NCBI GenBank assembly: GCA_043228905.1
Contig: JBHGNT010000009.1
Span: forward strand, 15,128,001-15,192,000
Reading direction: 5' to 3'
From: Azolla caroliniana
Lineage: Eukaryota; Polypodiophyta
DNA: 64,000 nucleotides
Shown: one piece after another, positions 1-12,699 of the stretch
Layout: each line of letters opens with the position of its first letter
Position numbering within the stretch: the first letter of the stretch is position 1
The notes under the pieces: model-generated
Told to the model about the DNA's origin: nothing
What the model saw: the letters and a program-made list of their open reading frames with translations, nothing else
The model's database searches: none
Program-made: the position numbers and the translations under genes

Positions 1-3000
1 CTCAAGCCTATAAATATATATAGTATGATTATCAATATAATCCTTTTAAGTTACAAAATTTATATTCATTCATTTCCGTATTGTGATTTCACACATTAAA
101 ACAAATAAGAATATCAGCTCTCATGAAAATAATGTTTCTTTATATTTATATGCAATATTTATCCTATCTATGATGCTACATAACTACGTCTACTACAAAG
201 TCATATACACAAGAGAATTGGTAAACATTTCATACTCTTGATGTAAATGCAATTACATAAAAAATGATGATGCACTTAATATGCATTCACTTTATTAAAT
301 GGATAAATTCCTTCTATAGTTTAATGGGCAAAACTTCTTTTACATGTTTTCAAGATTTAGCAGCATTAATTAGCGGTATATTTTCAGTTGTTTTTACTTG
401 TGCGATTAAATTTTATCTTGTAAGTACCAAGTTGATAGTGCCACATTGAAATATGGTATATCCATATGCATTTGTGGCAATGGTGGTGGCCATCATTATG
501 TATGAAATATGCTTTGATAAGTCTTTTTAGTTGAAGGGTCTTTGGGGAATCTATACTCATTTAGTCTTTTTCCTTATAAATAAGCGAAAATGTGATGTTG
601 TACAATAAATTCTAGCAAAGCGATAAACTCATTCACGGCTTGGAAGTGGAGCATGATCATGTACATGTTGCAGCCAAGGATGACTTGCCTGCTAGCATGT
701 TGTGTGATGCTTGTTGATTATGATAAATACTACGTGATGACAAAAGTTGTCCACATATGGTAATTATATTATTTGCATATTTTCATGTGATTACACACCA
801 CATTATCCATAAAAAATATGATGTTCTTAGATACATTTTTGGGTTGATGTACATTTGAACAAATGACTTTTCAGTGAGCAAGTTGTTCTTGGCTACAATA
901 CATGATCTGCCCTATTTCCAAGCTTCTTCATGATCAAAATGGAGTTATTTTCTAATATCCACTCCACTTTCCTCAAATGTGTTCATGGTTGTTGGATATT
1001 TATTTTAGGTAAATTATAAAGAATAGTCTTCATATTAAGGTTCATGTTGAAAAGCATTCTACCATGTTAAAAAAAACATAACATAGCTTAGTAATAATCA
1101 TCCCTGATTAATAATTCTTTCCACCATGTTTCACATGTGTCACTCCTTTGTCTGACTAATCATTTTGAGGTTATCATTAAATTGCATTAATTATATCATT
1201 GTTTTTCCTAAATGTAGACCATTTTTTTTCCCAAAATAACACTACTCTACATTACTTAGCAAACAAAGTACATCAAAGACCAACAAATTTTAGCAAACCT
1301 CACTCTGGCTTACTCGCCAAAGTGGTCATAGTCCCCACCTCATTTACAACAAAAGTATCCCAACAACTCCTATAACCTAGTAATTAACTTGTACCACATC
1401 TATACATATTTATAGCTCCTGGTCACTAATGTGAGCCATTGGCGGAAACATCCATCTGGGTGCTTGGTAGTTCCATTTAGGCCTTGATGATGATTTGACC
1501 ACCATAGGAGAACTACCCCATTTTAGCAAAAACTTTGACCGAGCTCTTTCTCCCGCATCTGATTTCCAAATGTAGACTTGACCATATCTTCCTTTATATT
1601 ATGGGTATGGTGCATAATTCATGTATATATATTATTACAATGGCTTTCACATCTTTATAGGCAACTTCAATTGTATATTTATGCACACATATGTAATATA
1701 TATTGTGTGAATGTATATAATGAATTAAATGAGCAAGTTAGTAATAGTTTTAGTAAGGCTCTCTATTGAAAAATATATGGAGTGATTATAAACAAAAGTG
1801 ATTCCAACTTAATGAGAAAATAGGTTTGAGACGAAAAGAAATCTATATTTTCATTTGCATATTTTCTAAATTGTTTATTGATTCAAAACATGCCTATTGT
1901 TTAACTTTTTAAAGATATTTTTTGGTAGAATATTTTTAAAATGAATAAGTGATGTTGGTCATCATTATATTTCAAACAATAATAATCAATTGGCTTTAGA
2001 TCCCATTGATGCTTTATTAGATATTGAAATTTACAATTGGACACAGATAACCAACAATGAAAGCACCATCCATGCCTTATTACATCATTTTTTGTTGCAA
2101 TATCAAATTAAAACAAAAGATACAATTATTTGGGGGATGGGGGGCCAAGGTGGGCTAGGGTGCTAAGTTGATCAAATATTGGAAGGGTTAGAGGTTAATA
2201 ACATAGATATCCTAATAGAGCTCCACTTGTTTTGTTTTTGGGCATGAGATCATAAAGGAATTGTTCTATTATTTTCCCCTTACTAGCTTAGTTTTCTTAG
2301 TGGATTAACTTGGAAGAAATGTATCGTAAAGAAATGTATCGCAATTAGTGTGGCTACAATTTCACTCCATATCTCCTAGAATAACATTGTTTGATGCACT
2401 GTTTGATTGGAAAAGACCCACCGACATCGTTGTTTCAAGAGAGTCCAGAGTATTATTAGGCTGACCAATTACAACACAACCTGAGCTTTGGCATTAATAG
2501 GAGTTGAGTGGATATTGTCGATGGTGAAAAACAAGATCTCTTGTGTCTTTATCACCAAGGTCATCCCCTTCTCCTAATGTTCGTATCAATCAACTAGGGC
2601 CTGCCATGATAACCAACATACATTCCCCCACTTGATTGAGCCTTGCATCTAGCATAATTTCAATACGCAGCCAACCCCCAACCATATTCGATTGTTCTCT
2701 AGGCAGTCCCACAGAACGTATCAGATTGATTCTATCATTTCTGTTCTTGATCCTTTACATTGCATATTATGTTCTTGTTATCATTAGTTACTCCATTGTG
2801 TATGATGTTCTTCAAAAAGTATGGTTTTGCATTAACTCTCCCCATTCATTAATTACGTCCATTTTATGATTGTCCCTTATGAAACTAGTTAAACTTTGAG
2901 GTGATACATGACCATTTAGATGTTTTAAGTTTGAATTATTATTTATTGCATAGGAATATTCAACATATTTGCATTCTAGATATTTGGTTGCTAACCAGAG

Positions 3001-3453
3001 CATGTATCCTCTTATTGCTCAAGTTCATAAAGATTTGGCTAACGTTCATTAATATGCTCAAATTGTTAGTGTACTTACTAATCCTAAGTGGATTTCAAAG
3101 TATTGATGTATCATGATATGTGAATCATTGAATCATTTTACTTTTTGATACTTTGAATGCACACTTAAGCTTGAGGATCTTCATAAATTTTGTAGTGTTT
3201 GGGTTTATTCAAGGTTTAGACAAATTGTGGTTGAAATTTTGTACTCATATTTCATGAAAGTCTCCTCATTTTAGTGAGTATATAATTTTCTAAATTTTGG
3301 AAATATTACAAAAATTGGGTCATTTGAAACAAGTAATATATCGCATTTTAAAAACTGCTTGTAAAAAAGAAATGCATAATAGTGGTTATTTCACAAAAAG
3401 GGGTGTTGCATGCATAAAGGTTTTTAAAAAATGACCCAAAATATATTGAGTTT
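1..3453. other. AT-rich non-coding DNA, no gene seen
   Basis: The stretch is AT-rich. Its reading frames are all under 80 codons, with no recognisable domain, paired LTR, tRNA-like box or conserved motif. I read both strands and see only low-complexity and generic non-coding DNA. A very old, eroded transposon cannot be excluded. Confidence 0.6.
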
Positions 3454-3683
3454 TGTTGAGAATCAAGCTCAACTTGGTCTAGTGTGTGAACTCACCTTGA
3501 GAGTGAATAGACACTCCAACGGTCAAGAGTCACCATTATGTCACCATTTTGTATTCTAGCATTTAGTACGAGTCATAGAATCATATTCAATGACACATAA
3601 CTTATGAGCTTTCACATTCCCCATGCTCCATGAGTCTTGTAGTTAATGAAGAGAGGGGGTGACTATATAAAGCACCCTTCTCA
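3454..3683 (+). repeat. F-family copia LTR fragment (U3 to TATA box)
   Basis: This matches the first ~220 bp of the F LTR at 40273-40491 almost base for base. It starts with TGTTGAGAATCAAGC and runs through the same TATA box (ACTATATAAAGC). It stops just after the TATA box and is joined to the E LTR at E's own TATA region. No internal F sequence follows, so it is a truncated LTR, not an element end. Confidence 0.85.
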
Positions 3684-4543
3684 TAAAAGAAAGGGAGTGC
3701 CCCTTGTGGAAAGGGTTGCCTAGTTTGAGTTAGGAGGGTATACCATTAGGTCCAAGGTATGATAATCTTTCTTCTTATTTTCTTGTTTTTTGGTAGGGTT
3801 CTTTGAGGTCTTCTTCTTCGTCGTCGTCATGTGGGTTGAGTCTTCATGTCTGTTTAGGGTTTACTCTGGTTAGGACCTCGTATGTCTAAAGGGTTTCAGG
3901 CTTCTGCCTTGTTTCCTGTGCAAGACCCCGCTCGACGAGACAAGCCCGAGAGCTCCCTGATCGGCGGCTTGGCAACAGACTGCTGTTGTAACCTAACCTA
4001 CCTTGGTCCGACTCGAAGCCGGAGTTGTATCTTGCTCTTGTACATATATAATGAAGTTCTGTGCATCTGTGTTTGTGTCTGTGTCTTCAGAGTTTCTTCT
4101 TTCCCTTTCTGTACATAAGTAGTGTGCGTTGAGTCCGTGTTGCACGTATTCTCTCTCTATCTTTCCCTCTCCCGACAACCTCTGCAACAGACTATTGTTG
4201 TAACCTAACCTACGTTGGTCCGGCTCGAAGCCGGAGTTGTATCTTGATCTTGTACATATATAATGAAGTTTTGTGCATTTGTGTTTGTGTCTACGTCTTC
4301 AGAGTTTCTTCTTTCCCTTTCTATACATAAGTAGTGTGCGTTGAGTCGGTGTTGCACGTATTCTCTCTCTCTCCCTCTCCCGCATTCGACAACCTCCGGT
4401 ACATGTCCAGAATTGTTCCGGTTAGCGCCACAACTGGTGCAGCCGGGACCGGAGAGGGTCGGTTTCCCCGCATCCATCTCTTCCTCATTCGAGACCCCCA
4501 TGGTCCCGCCCCTTTTGACACATACTCCGGGAATACCGCGACA
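3684..4543 (+). repeat. E 5' LTR, U3 missing
   Basis: From about 3684 the sequence follows the C LTR (CATAAAAG TATA box, then the block ending GGAGGGTATACCA), and from about 3774 it also matches the E 3' LTR. It ends CCGCGACA at 4543. The expected LTR start (TGTCGTGAAG) and U3 are absent. An F-family LTR fragment is joined to it instead, so the two TATA boxes stand side by side. Confidence 0.85.
3974..4397 (+). repeat. 212-bp tandem duplication inside the E 5' LTR
   Basis: Two adjacent copies begin at 3974 and 4186, each starting AACAGACT(G/A)(C/T)TGTTGTAAC and each ending in the CT-rich stretch before the U5 end. The E 3' LTR has only one copy (about 15345-15550), and the C LTRs also have one. 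The duplication therefore arose in this copy after insertion. Confidence 0.9.
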
Positions 4544-4545
4544 TC

Positions 4546-4561
4546 TTTGGTGAGCCCGAGG
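4546..4561 (+). other. Primer-binding site of E
   Basis: TTTGGTGAGCCCGAGG lies two bases after the LTR end. C, D and B carry TTTGGTGAACCCGAC or TTGGTGAACCCGAC at the same place, so this is a slightly mutated copy. The priming tRNA cannot be named with certainty from the sequence. Confidence 0.8.
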
Positions 4562-4572
4562 TGAAAGGGAGG

Positions 4573-5797
4573 ATGGAGTTGGAAGACGATGAGTTCGCAG
4601 AGATGGTTGCTGAAGTGGTGTTGGAGTTCGGACGAGTGGTGATGAGGCGAGAAGCAGCGCAACAAGCTATTGAGCGAGTGGTCGAAAGAGTCGGCCGTTT
4701 CAACAGGGACAAAGTCCCATTCTACTTGGAAGCCTACAACACAAAAATGGAGGTGCGAAGCGTAGACGAGGCATTGAGGTTGGAGTTCTTCTGTCAGGTC
4801 GTTGCCATCCGCATGGAGCAGAAGTAAATGAGCTCCGAGAAGCTCATAATTTGTGGCAGGCCTTCGAAGAGGCGCTCCTGCAGGCATACAGAGGACGGCG
4901 GAAGAGCCGGGGACGACACGACTTCGACTAGTGGGTTGCATCGGCGAAGACCCACTAGGGTGCAACGAAGGCGTTTCGAGAGTTCGAGCGATGGCTTGCT
5001 CGGATCTTGGAGCGGGATCAAAGACTGGTGGGGGTGGACAAAGTCCTATTGTTCATTAGGTCGATCGATCGAGCAGAATGGGAGGCCATCGGAATTGAGC
5101 TCGAAGAGGACGACGGAGCGAATGGCCTTACCGAGGACTAGTCGGAAGTCGAGCGAGTTTGCCGGTGGTTGGATAAGGAGCGGTCCGCGAAAGGCAAAAG
5201 GAAGATAACAAGTGACAGTGTGTCATCACGGCAGGGAGCGGACACGCAACAAGAAGGATCAGTGAAGCTCGATGTAGAGGCCCTAGTTCGGGAAGCGTAC
5301 AAGGCTTTGAAGGCGATGGTCGACGAAGAAGAGGGATCTGGCACGCGGACAGATTCCGAAGACTCAGAGCTAGTCGGCCTTCCGGACAAGGCGGACATGG
5401 TCCAGGCAGAGGCCGAAGAATGGTACCACGGTACCACGGGAGAGGGTGTGGAGTGAGATGCCCTCTTGACTTGCGGAAAAAGACCGGCCGAGGAGGAGTT
5501 CAAGAGTGGAGAAGAGCCCTCCACGCTTACTCTAGAGACTCTGGCAGTCGAGCCCGTGTGCCGACATAAGACCGGAGAGATGGAGGGCGCCGGCAAGGAG
5601 TCTTGGCACGATGCCAGCAAAGATGGATGGGAAACAGCCTGCGAGGAGGTCGAGGACGGAGCCACAGCAAAGAAAGAGGAAATGAGAGTCAGCGCTGAAG
5701 GGAGCGGAATCGGAAGTCGACCCGACAGGGGATCGAACTGGTCGGCATTCCGCTTCGGATGGAGCATGATTCGGATGTGGATCGTTCAACAGGGGTA
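4573..5797 (+). pseudogene. E gag-like gene, frameshifted
   Basis: The ATG at 4573 opens a Gag-like protein. The N-terminal half is helical and aligns with the Gag of D and B (AIERVVERVxRFN..YLEAYN; later AFREFER and VLLFIRxID). The C-terminal half is rich in Glu, Asp and Lys and lacks a zinc knuckle. Compared with C there is a 1-bp deletion near 4810, so the frame changes, and several in-frame stops follow (for example near 4930 and 5457). The C copy lies at 29196-30368 on the other strand. No protease or polymerase follows. The role is inferred to be particle or RNA packaging. Confidence 0.75.
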
Positions 5798-5799
5798 GG

Positions 5800-6734
5800 G
5801 TTCGGCATGATGCAACTGACACAGAAGAGGGTGCGGGACGAGCTGCCCTCTTTACATGGGGAGAAAGATCGACCAAGGAGAAGGTCGGAATTCGGGAAGA
5901 AGATGATCGAGGGTACGGAACGAGTCCGGCAGGATCGGCATCAGAGCCAAAACTCCAGACATTGGAGAATCAAGCCAAAGCGGGGCTTGATCGATCATAG
6001 AGCGGATGCTTTCCACCAACACCACTAAAAGGGTCGTTGGCCTTAGATGAGTTCCTGGGAGTCGTTTAGGGATCGGTATCCCCACATCTCATTCAGAGAC
6101 TTTGGCAGCCTACGTGAGACCTAGAGAGATGGAAGATGGAGGCTGGAGTACAACAAGGAGGTCGATGACGAGTTCGAGAGAAGAACACGGAAGCAGAGGA
6201 ACGAAGACTGGTCCTATGGGTCACCTCACACCGGGCTAGAGACTTTGGCAGTCAACATCGGATCCGACATAAGACCAAGATATTGAGGGTGGCGGGAGGA
6301 GAACAGGACCCGGCAATGCAGAGTGACGAACGGACCCGGACGAGAAACGGGTGGAGCGGACTTTCGGATAACCGATCCAGAAGGGTGGAGGAAGAAGGCG
6401 TACGGAGAGGCTGGGAACATGGTACATCAGTACCATGGGAGAGGGTGTGGAGCAAGCCACCCTCTAGACATGTGGAGAAGGAGGACCCGGGATAGGGTCG
6501 GGAAAGATGAGAGGCCCAAGGAAGTTCCTTCACACCGGGCTAGAGACTTCGGCAGTCGGCTGCAGAGCAGACATAATACCAAGAGACTAATGGTGGTGGC
6601 AAGGGGATGAGGGAAAAGGCAGTGATGGGGCGATCCTCTCACCGATCCGGAGACTCCGGCAGTCAGCCCGAGAGCCGGCGTGAGACCTAGAGAGAAGGAC
6701 GGTGGCGGCAGGTGAACGGGATCCCAAGATACGG
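5800..6734 (+). repeat. E internal region with repeated cassettes (left half)
   Basis: This is non-coding. It holds degenerate copies of a roughly 70-bp cassette around 5520, 6080, 6230, 6530 and 6640. The core is close to GGAGACTTCGGCAGTC, usually preceded by GATCCT and CACACCG and followed by GACGTAAGACC and a GGTGGCGGCA-like box. The DNA between cassettes differs from one to the next. The same cassettes recur in 13400-15032 and, inverted, in C. Confidence 0.7.
6731..6734. other. Target-site duplication of D (left copy, ACGG)
   Basis: ACGG precedes the TGTCG end of D at 6735. ACGG also follows the CGACA end at 13396-13399. The duplication is 4 bp, not the 5 bp usual for plant LTR elements. 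Confidence 0.75.
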
Positions 6735-7147
6735 TGTCGTGTTGTTACGCGCTTGCGCGTAGAAGGGTGGGACCACGGGGGTCTTGGACCGAGGAGCAAG
6801 AGAGAGAGAGATTCACAGACACGTAGAAGCGAGAAGGAGAGATAGAATGGAACACTTGATTACAATAACGAGAGATTACAATAACAAGATATTACAATAA
6901 CAAGAGATTACAAACTCCGACGGTTACAACCAGCAAGGCGGTGATGGACCCGACACGGGGACCCTACTCATGCACACAGACGGAACCCATTGGACCTAGA
7001 GAAACACAGTAGGAAAAGCCTCTTCTGGCAGCGCACGGGTTACCCACGAAGCAGAGGCGTCGAACTCCCCCCCCCCTCGCACCCATGGAGAATGACGGTC
7101 GGAGGAGGAGAGAGTTCGGCTCTCGGTGCGGCAACACTTCGTCCTCC
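6735..7147 (-). repeat. D 3' LTR, lacking U3
   Basis: It matches the D 5' LTR from its U5 end (read inward from TGTCGTGTTGTTACGCGC) for about 410 bp, up to CTTCGTCCTCC. The integrase C-terminus then follows directly. The remaining ~240 bp of the 5' LTR, with its TATA box, are absent, and no polypurine tract is visible. Confidence 0.8.
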
Positions 7148-7149
7148 GC

Positions 7150-8430
7150 GTTTTGAAAGCTTTTTGAAAGCTTTGATCCGCTTTCACGACACCGGCACCA
7201 CTAACCGTGTCCCGTCGAGTTCCGCGAGGTGGTATGTGCCGTTGTCGTTCGTGCTCGTCACCGTGTAGGGCCCGAACCATCTCCTTGCGAACTTTCGCAC
7301 CGCCTTGTGCTGATTGTCGAGGCTGCTGTCGTACACCAAGACCTAGTCGCCTTCCTGGATCTTCTTTGGTCACAACCGGTGCGTCTAGTTGAACCGGGTC
7401 TTGTTCCGTTCCCTTGCCGCCCGCAACTTTTCCTTTGCCCGTTTCATGTCCTCCGGCCTCCGCTCGAGTTGCCGAATCTGTGCCACCAGCAACTCCTCCC
7501 GGCTCATCTCGTCCTTCCAATCTACCACCGCCCACGAAGAAACCGTCTGTTCCACCGTCAGGATCGGCTTCTGTCCATACATAAGCTCTGCCGGCATAAA
7601 CCCTGTTACCGAACTGTGCATAGTTCGGTCCGCCCATAGTGCGTAAGGAAGGAGTCACGACCAATTCCTGACCTGCCCTCCGCATGCACACACCAACGCC
7701 TTTACGATCGGCCCATACCCACGTTCTACCTTTCCATTCGCCTCCGGATTGTATGCCGTAGTGAGGGAGAGTCTGACCCCTAGTCGGTCGAACAACTCCT
7801 TAGCTTCCCGCGCATCCAGCTCTCCCTAGTCCGCCACGATCCTCCCGACGCACCCGTACCGACACACTACCTCTTCGATCAGGAACCAGCATACCGCCGC
7901 GGTTGTCTTGTTCTGCAGTGCACGGCCTTCCACCTAGTTTGTTAAGTCTTCTCGCGCAAGCACCAGGTATCGCATCTGTCCTACTCCCATCGGCATTGTC
8001 ACCAAGTCTACCATCCACTTGAAATGGACCGTAGGTGGGTAGGTCAGGTGTAGCTCGTCCCGATGTCGGACCACGGAGTGCATCTGACAGCTTTCGCAAG
8101 TCGTTACGAACCGATGCACGTCCCGGTACAGCCTCGACCACCAGTACTTCTCCTTCAACTTCTCGAACGTGGCCCACGTTCCACGGTGTCCGGCCCAGGG
8201 ACTCTCGTGAAATGCCGCCAAGAGTTTCCCTTGTTCTTCTTTCTTTGCCACTACTCGGAGTGGGATGCCGTTTCTCTTCTTTGGGTGCCTCCATATGCAC
8301 TCGTCCCGCAGGAAGAATCGGTACGCCTTCTTCCGTACCCGGCTCGCTTCCTCTCTCGTCCATGCTGCGTCCGACGTCATCGTCCGTAGGAACCTCCCGA
8401 TTTGGAGCCACTCCCCGTCGTACTTGCTTT
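7150..8430 (-). pseudogene. D integrase (decayed)
   Basis: On the minus strand this shows a zinc-binding HHCC region (HESPWAGHRG, later CESCQ), the catalytic core (VDLVTMP; an IVAD block; NPEANGKVERG with the Glu), and a C-terminal GPY/F module (RRWFGPYTV, NGTYHLAELDG) next to the 3' LTR. Stops occur at 7934 (TAG), 7385 (TAG), 8377 (TGA) and elsewhere. Integrase would join element cDNA to the genome; this copy cannot. Confidence 0.85.
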
Positions 8431-10335
8431 CGTCAAATTCGTTAAGCGCCGGAGTTTCCTTTTCCTTGTTATTACGTTAGTCGACCCGAAGAAATCCACG
8501 CTGACTTCTTCTTCATCCGAAACCATGCCGTCTTCGACGTTGAACCTTGCTCTCGAAAGCATGTCGGCCATGGCATTGTCCTTTCCGGAGATGTGCCGTA
8601 TCTCCGGGTTCAGGGACTTAATGTACGCTATCCACCGGAGCATTGCTAGGTCCGGCGTCGCGCATCCAGAAATCATACCGAGTATCGGCAGGCAGTACGT
8701 CTCGATGATCAACTCTGTCCCGATCAGATAGTCCTTGTCGGCCTTGACTGCCAAAACGATACCCCAAAGCTCGCGCTTAACTTGGGCGTATCCTCGCTAC
8801 CGCTCGCTCAATACCTTCGCCCCGAACCGGATCAGGAACCGTACGCCGTCCTTTTCCCCCTGACTAATTACCCACCCGATCCTGGTCGGGCTCGTCTCCA
8901 ACGTCACGCAAATGGGGACATCCTTGTCGTAAATCGCTTTTCGGAGAGCCGGTGCTACCGTAAGCGCCTCCTTTAGTCTCTGTACCGACTCCGTGTGCTC
9001 TATCCTCCACTCGAACCCACGCCCTTTCTTCAATAGCCCGTAGAGAGGCTCCGCAACATGCGCGTAGTGCGGAATCCAGATGTGGTAGAACACGCATGCT
9101 CCCAAGAATCTGCGGACCTCCGTGACCGACCCGCAATCATCCCTCATCGCCGAGATGGCCTCCACCTTTGCCGGAGACGGTTTCCTACCGTAGGGCCCGC
9201 ACAGGTGTCCGATCACCAAGATCTCCGACTGTCCGAACGCCGATTTTTCTCTGGAGAAGGTGAGTCGTGCGTTTTCGAGCTTCTGCAACACCTTCTCGCA
9301 GTCGTTGATGTGGTTCACGACGAACCTCCGGCATCCGTCTGGCCCGACAGTCTTGTACGCGTCATCCACCGGACACCCCTTTATCGAGATATCGTTCAAG
9401 AATGGCATGGTGATGTCCAGTATGCAGTCCCTCAGCACCTTGTTCATTACGTTCACCATATGTGCCATTGAATTCGTCTCGCCTTGTGGTAGGGTACACA
9501 TCCATACTAGGCCGAGAGGAGTTCGCATTGTCGTGATATCCCTGCTCTCGACTGCTAGCTGGAACTAGTTGTACCCCGAGTATAAGTCACCGACCGAATA
9601 GATCGACCTTCCAACGAAGGCCTCCGCGAACTCGTCTATGGTCGGTCCGATTCCTGCGTTACGGATGGTCACCTTGTTGACCGGTTGCAGGTCCTGAATG
9701 AAGCATAGCGTGCCGTTCTTCTTTGGCACCGTAAACCACCGGTTCGAATACGGGGCACTCGACGGTTCGAGGATGCCCATCTCCACCCTCTGATTTAGAA
9801 GCTCCATCAACTTCGGGATGTGAGCTCTCGGCACCGGAATTGGTTTGAGATTCCACGATACATCCGGTACCGTGAAGATCACCATCGGTTTGACGATCGT
9901 CGGGTCCACGCACCCGATCTCCTCCGGCGAGAACGCGAAGGCTTTCCCATGCCTTCCGAGCATTCTCCGAAACCTGTCCTCCTCTGCCGACAGTAGGAAG
10001 CCACCCCCACCGACCTTGAGCTCCCGTAGCGTTATGTCGGTGAACCGGTGCCCTATGCCAGTCGGATTCCGTAAACTTGGGTCCGACGCGACCCCCTTTA
10101 TCCGCTCCTCGCTGCCCTCCAGCAAGGGTGCCGCGACTGGCCTTACCTTCTGGTCCACAGTCTTGTACTTTGTATCCACGTGGGTCGTCCGATCCGACCT
10201 GATCCTTTCCCCGAAGTTCGCGATGACTTCGTACATTCCCATCGAACTAACCGGAACGGTCCGGTCTTCTCTAAGGTCTTCACCGATCACCTTTCGCAAT
10301 GCGCCCAAGGTGTCGTCAAAAGAGACCGCCTCCAC
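8431..10335 (-). pseudogene. D reverse transcriptase and RNase H (decayed)
   Basis: The RT domain runs from about 10330 (SFDDTL, then IPVPRAHIPKLMELL and SNRWFTVPKKNGT) through the active site near 9385-9402. There the expected FLDDI reads FLNDI, so the first catalytic Asp is Asn. B keeps FLDD at the same place. RNase H follows (YAQVKRELWG; ISGKDNAMADMLSR). TAG stops interrupt at 9565 (after YSGYN, before FQL) and 8797. The RT would copy element RNA into cDNA in the particle; here it is dead. Confidence 0.85.
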
Positions 10336-10841
10336 GGCGCCGCTGATCTCTTCGTCGGGGGAGAGGACTTCGCATCCCCTGAGCCGCTCCTCCGCTCGCT
10401 TCCTTTCCCGGCCGCTGACGCTGGCTATAGTACAACCTCCATTTTAAGAAAACCAAAACTTCCTACCTACTATACATGTGTGGGGTTCTTCCGGTATGTC
10501 CGGACTACCTCGGCCCCACGCCTTCATAGCCCTCTCTAAAAATCCCCTCGGTTGTCGCCGCCGAGGGTCTCGCGATTCCTCTCATGGTTCGGACGTACGG
10601 TCATGAATTGGATGGAATGCCGACCGTCCTAGCTCTTGACGCGCGCATACGCCGAACCGTTGTCCAGCACCTTCGTCTCCATGCGTGCTGCCGTAATGTA
10701 TGGTTCGCCGAGAATCACCGGGTGCGAGGATGTTTCCTGCATGAAGAAATGTTGATCTATCTCGACGTGACCAACCTTTACGCCTATATTCGGGCACGCA
10801 CAATGCAACTCCTCCGTAGCACGCGTCGCCGCGCGTATCTT

Positions 10842-12655
10842 CTACCCATGCTTGGTGTTGATTGGCCATTTACCCCTCTTGTAGAAATCCATGGACATAA
10901 GGTTGATTTCGGATCCATGGTCTACCAGGGCCACCACCGGTTCCGGAACGTCGCCAATCCGCACAGGGGTTTCCGTAGTTGCCCTGGCCCAATGCGGCTT
11001 TGCGTAGTGGCTTTCTGCCAACTCATCTTCTAGGGCCACGTCTTCTAAGTGCGTAGTCCGCACCTCCACCGGCTCTGTCAAGAGCCTCTTCCGCTTCACC
11101 AAGTCCACAATGGAGTCGTGGAACTCCCTCTTGGCGATTCCCAGCACCTCCCGCAACGACAGCTCCACTTTACTGTCGAGGATACATTCCTCCAAGACCT
11201 TTCGCAGGTCTGTGGTCCTTTCGATTTTGGTGCTCAACCGAAACCCCGCCAGCTTCTTCCCATCCAGCGAGCTTGGGTTGCCGGCACTGGTCGGTTTTGG
11301 TCTGAACCGGGTCTCATACCTCTGCGGAGGACCGACCCCTCCGGCCTTTCTTGCCTGTTTGTCCTCCACCAGAACCTCGTACTTCTGGCAAGCGGCTTCT
11401 ACGAAGCCCGTTTTCTCTTCGACCGGATCGTCCCAACCGGTGACCTCCTGGACCCTTTGCTCCGCGCGGTCCACCTCTTCCTTCTTCAGCCGAACTCCGG
11501 AGAGGCCTTCTAGCACTAGCGGCCAGAATCCGGAGTCCTTCGCCTTCCGGGTCTCATCACCCCCGACCTGAATTCCCGCCGACATTGACTGGTTAACGGC
11601 TTCAACGTGCCATGCCGCGGCCTCTTCCATCAACCTCTTCATTCCGCCGCGTCCCATATTTAGTTCTAGGGCTCTTCGGGTCTCACTCGCGTGCACTCGC
11701 CCGTTCCAGAGGTACACCACGTTGGTCTTGAGCGCGTCGGCGAAATCCGTGCAATCCTTCCGAATGTGACCGATTGCGTCACACCACATGCACCGCTGCC
11801 CAGCCGGCGGCCTCCGGTCGCAAGGTTGTTCGCCGCTGTCTCTCCGGGCCTGTGCGATCTGCAGATCGTGTACCATCTGTGTCAGCTCCTCCAGAGCCAC
11901 TCCTTTGGATGGGCCTCTGACCATGTCCTTCGATGCCGACCCCGAATCTGGCCAGATTTGGGTCTCTTCCTTCCTACCGGCCGGCACCGATACCGGCTCC
12001 TCGAGCCTCCTCCCTAGGACCGGCCTTGACCCCGACACGCTTCCGTCGCTCCAATCACGCCGTTTGTCGAAACGGCTGCAGACCCGTTTTACTACGGCCC
12101 AGTCTGTCGTGAGCCCTTCGTCCGTTTCCAATAGGGGACCCACCTTTTCCCTGTCGAGCGCGTCCACCAACTTGACAAATAGTAGTACTCGACTCGTTTC
12201 GAGCACCGTCCGGTCCAGCGTTGATAGCCGCGCGAACCGTTTTTCGAACTCCTGGAGGAGCACCGACGTGTTCCTCCCTTTTCCGGGGCTTTCCACCCAC
12301 GCCATGAAGTCCCGCCTCGACAGCCGAAACGAGTCGTCAAACCCGTACTTCTCGGGGAGCTTCAGCTCGAACTCCTCCCAAGTCTGGCATTCGGCCAACA
12401 CCATGAGCGCCTCCGCGTGGATGCCCGCGTCACCACCCGAGGGAATCCGGACAACCGCCTGTCCACCGGTATATCCCTCATGATCATTTCGGCTCGGTAA
12501 GCCTCCAAATAACTTGTGGCATCTTTCCCTCCGAACCGGCCTATAGAGCCGACGATCGATTCAATGGCTCTGTCGAGGGTACCCGTCCCCTCACGAGCGC
12601 TTACCAGCCGGTCGACGGCTACCGCCATTGCCTCTGCTAGCTCCGATCCCCTCAT
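10842..12655 (-). pseudogene. D gag and protease (decayed)
   Basis: Gag starts at ATG 12655 (RGSELAEAMAVAVDRLV). A frameshift near 12405 separates its N-terminus from a 520-codon open stretch. That stretch has a CX2CX4HX4C zinc knuckle (CMWCDAIGHIRKDC, near 11785), a ~250-residue spacer resembling the gag-pol linker of related gypsy elements (LREVLGIAKREFHD), and an aspartic protease core LVDHGSEINLM near 10910. The protease has DHG where D-S/T-G is usual. A TAG stop at 10842 breaks the chain. B repeats the same architecture. Confidence 0.85.
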
Positions 12656-12679
12656 CTTTCGACTCCTTTTCCGCCCGTT

Positions 12680-12697
12680 CACGTCGGGTTCACCAAA
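12680..12697 (-). other. Primer-binding site of D
   Basis: On the minus strand it reads TTTGGTGAACCCGACGT, a few bases inside the 5' LTR end. It is the same as in C and nearly the same as in B and E. Confidence 0.85.
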
Positions 12698-12699
12698 TA

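Noticed and set aside
1-3453. Short ORFs of 60-77 codons
   Set aside because: They are as expected by chance in AT-rich DNA; none has a domain or coding bias.
6996-7691. 231-codon ORF on the minus strand
   Set aside because: It overlaps the true integrase frame of D, which has recognisable motifs; this is a shifted shadow frame.
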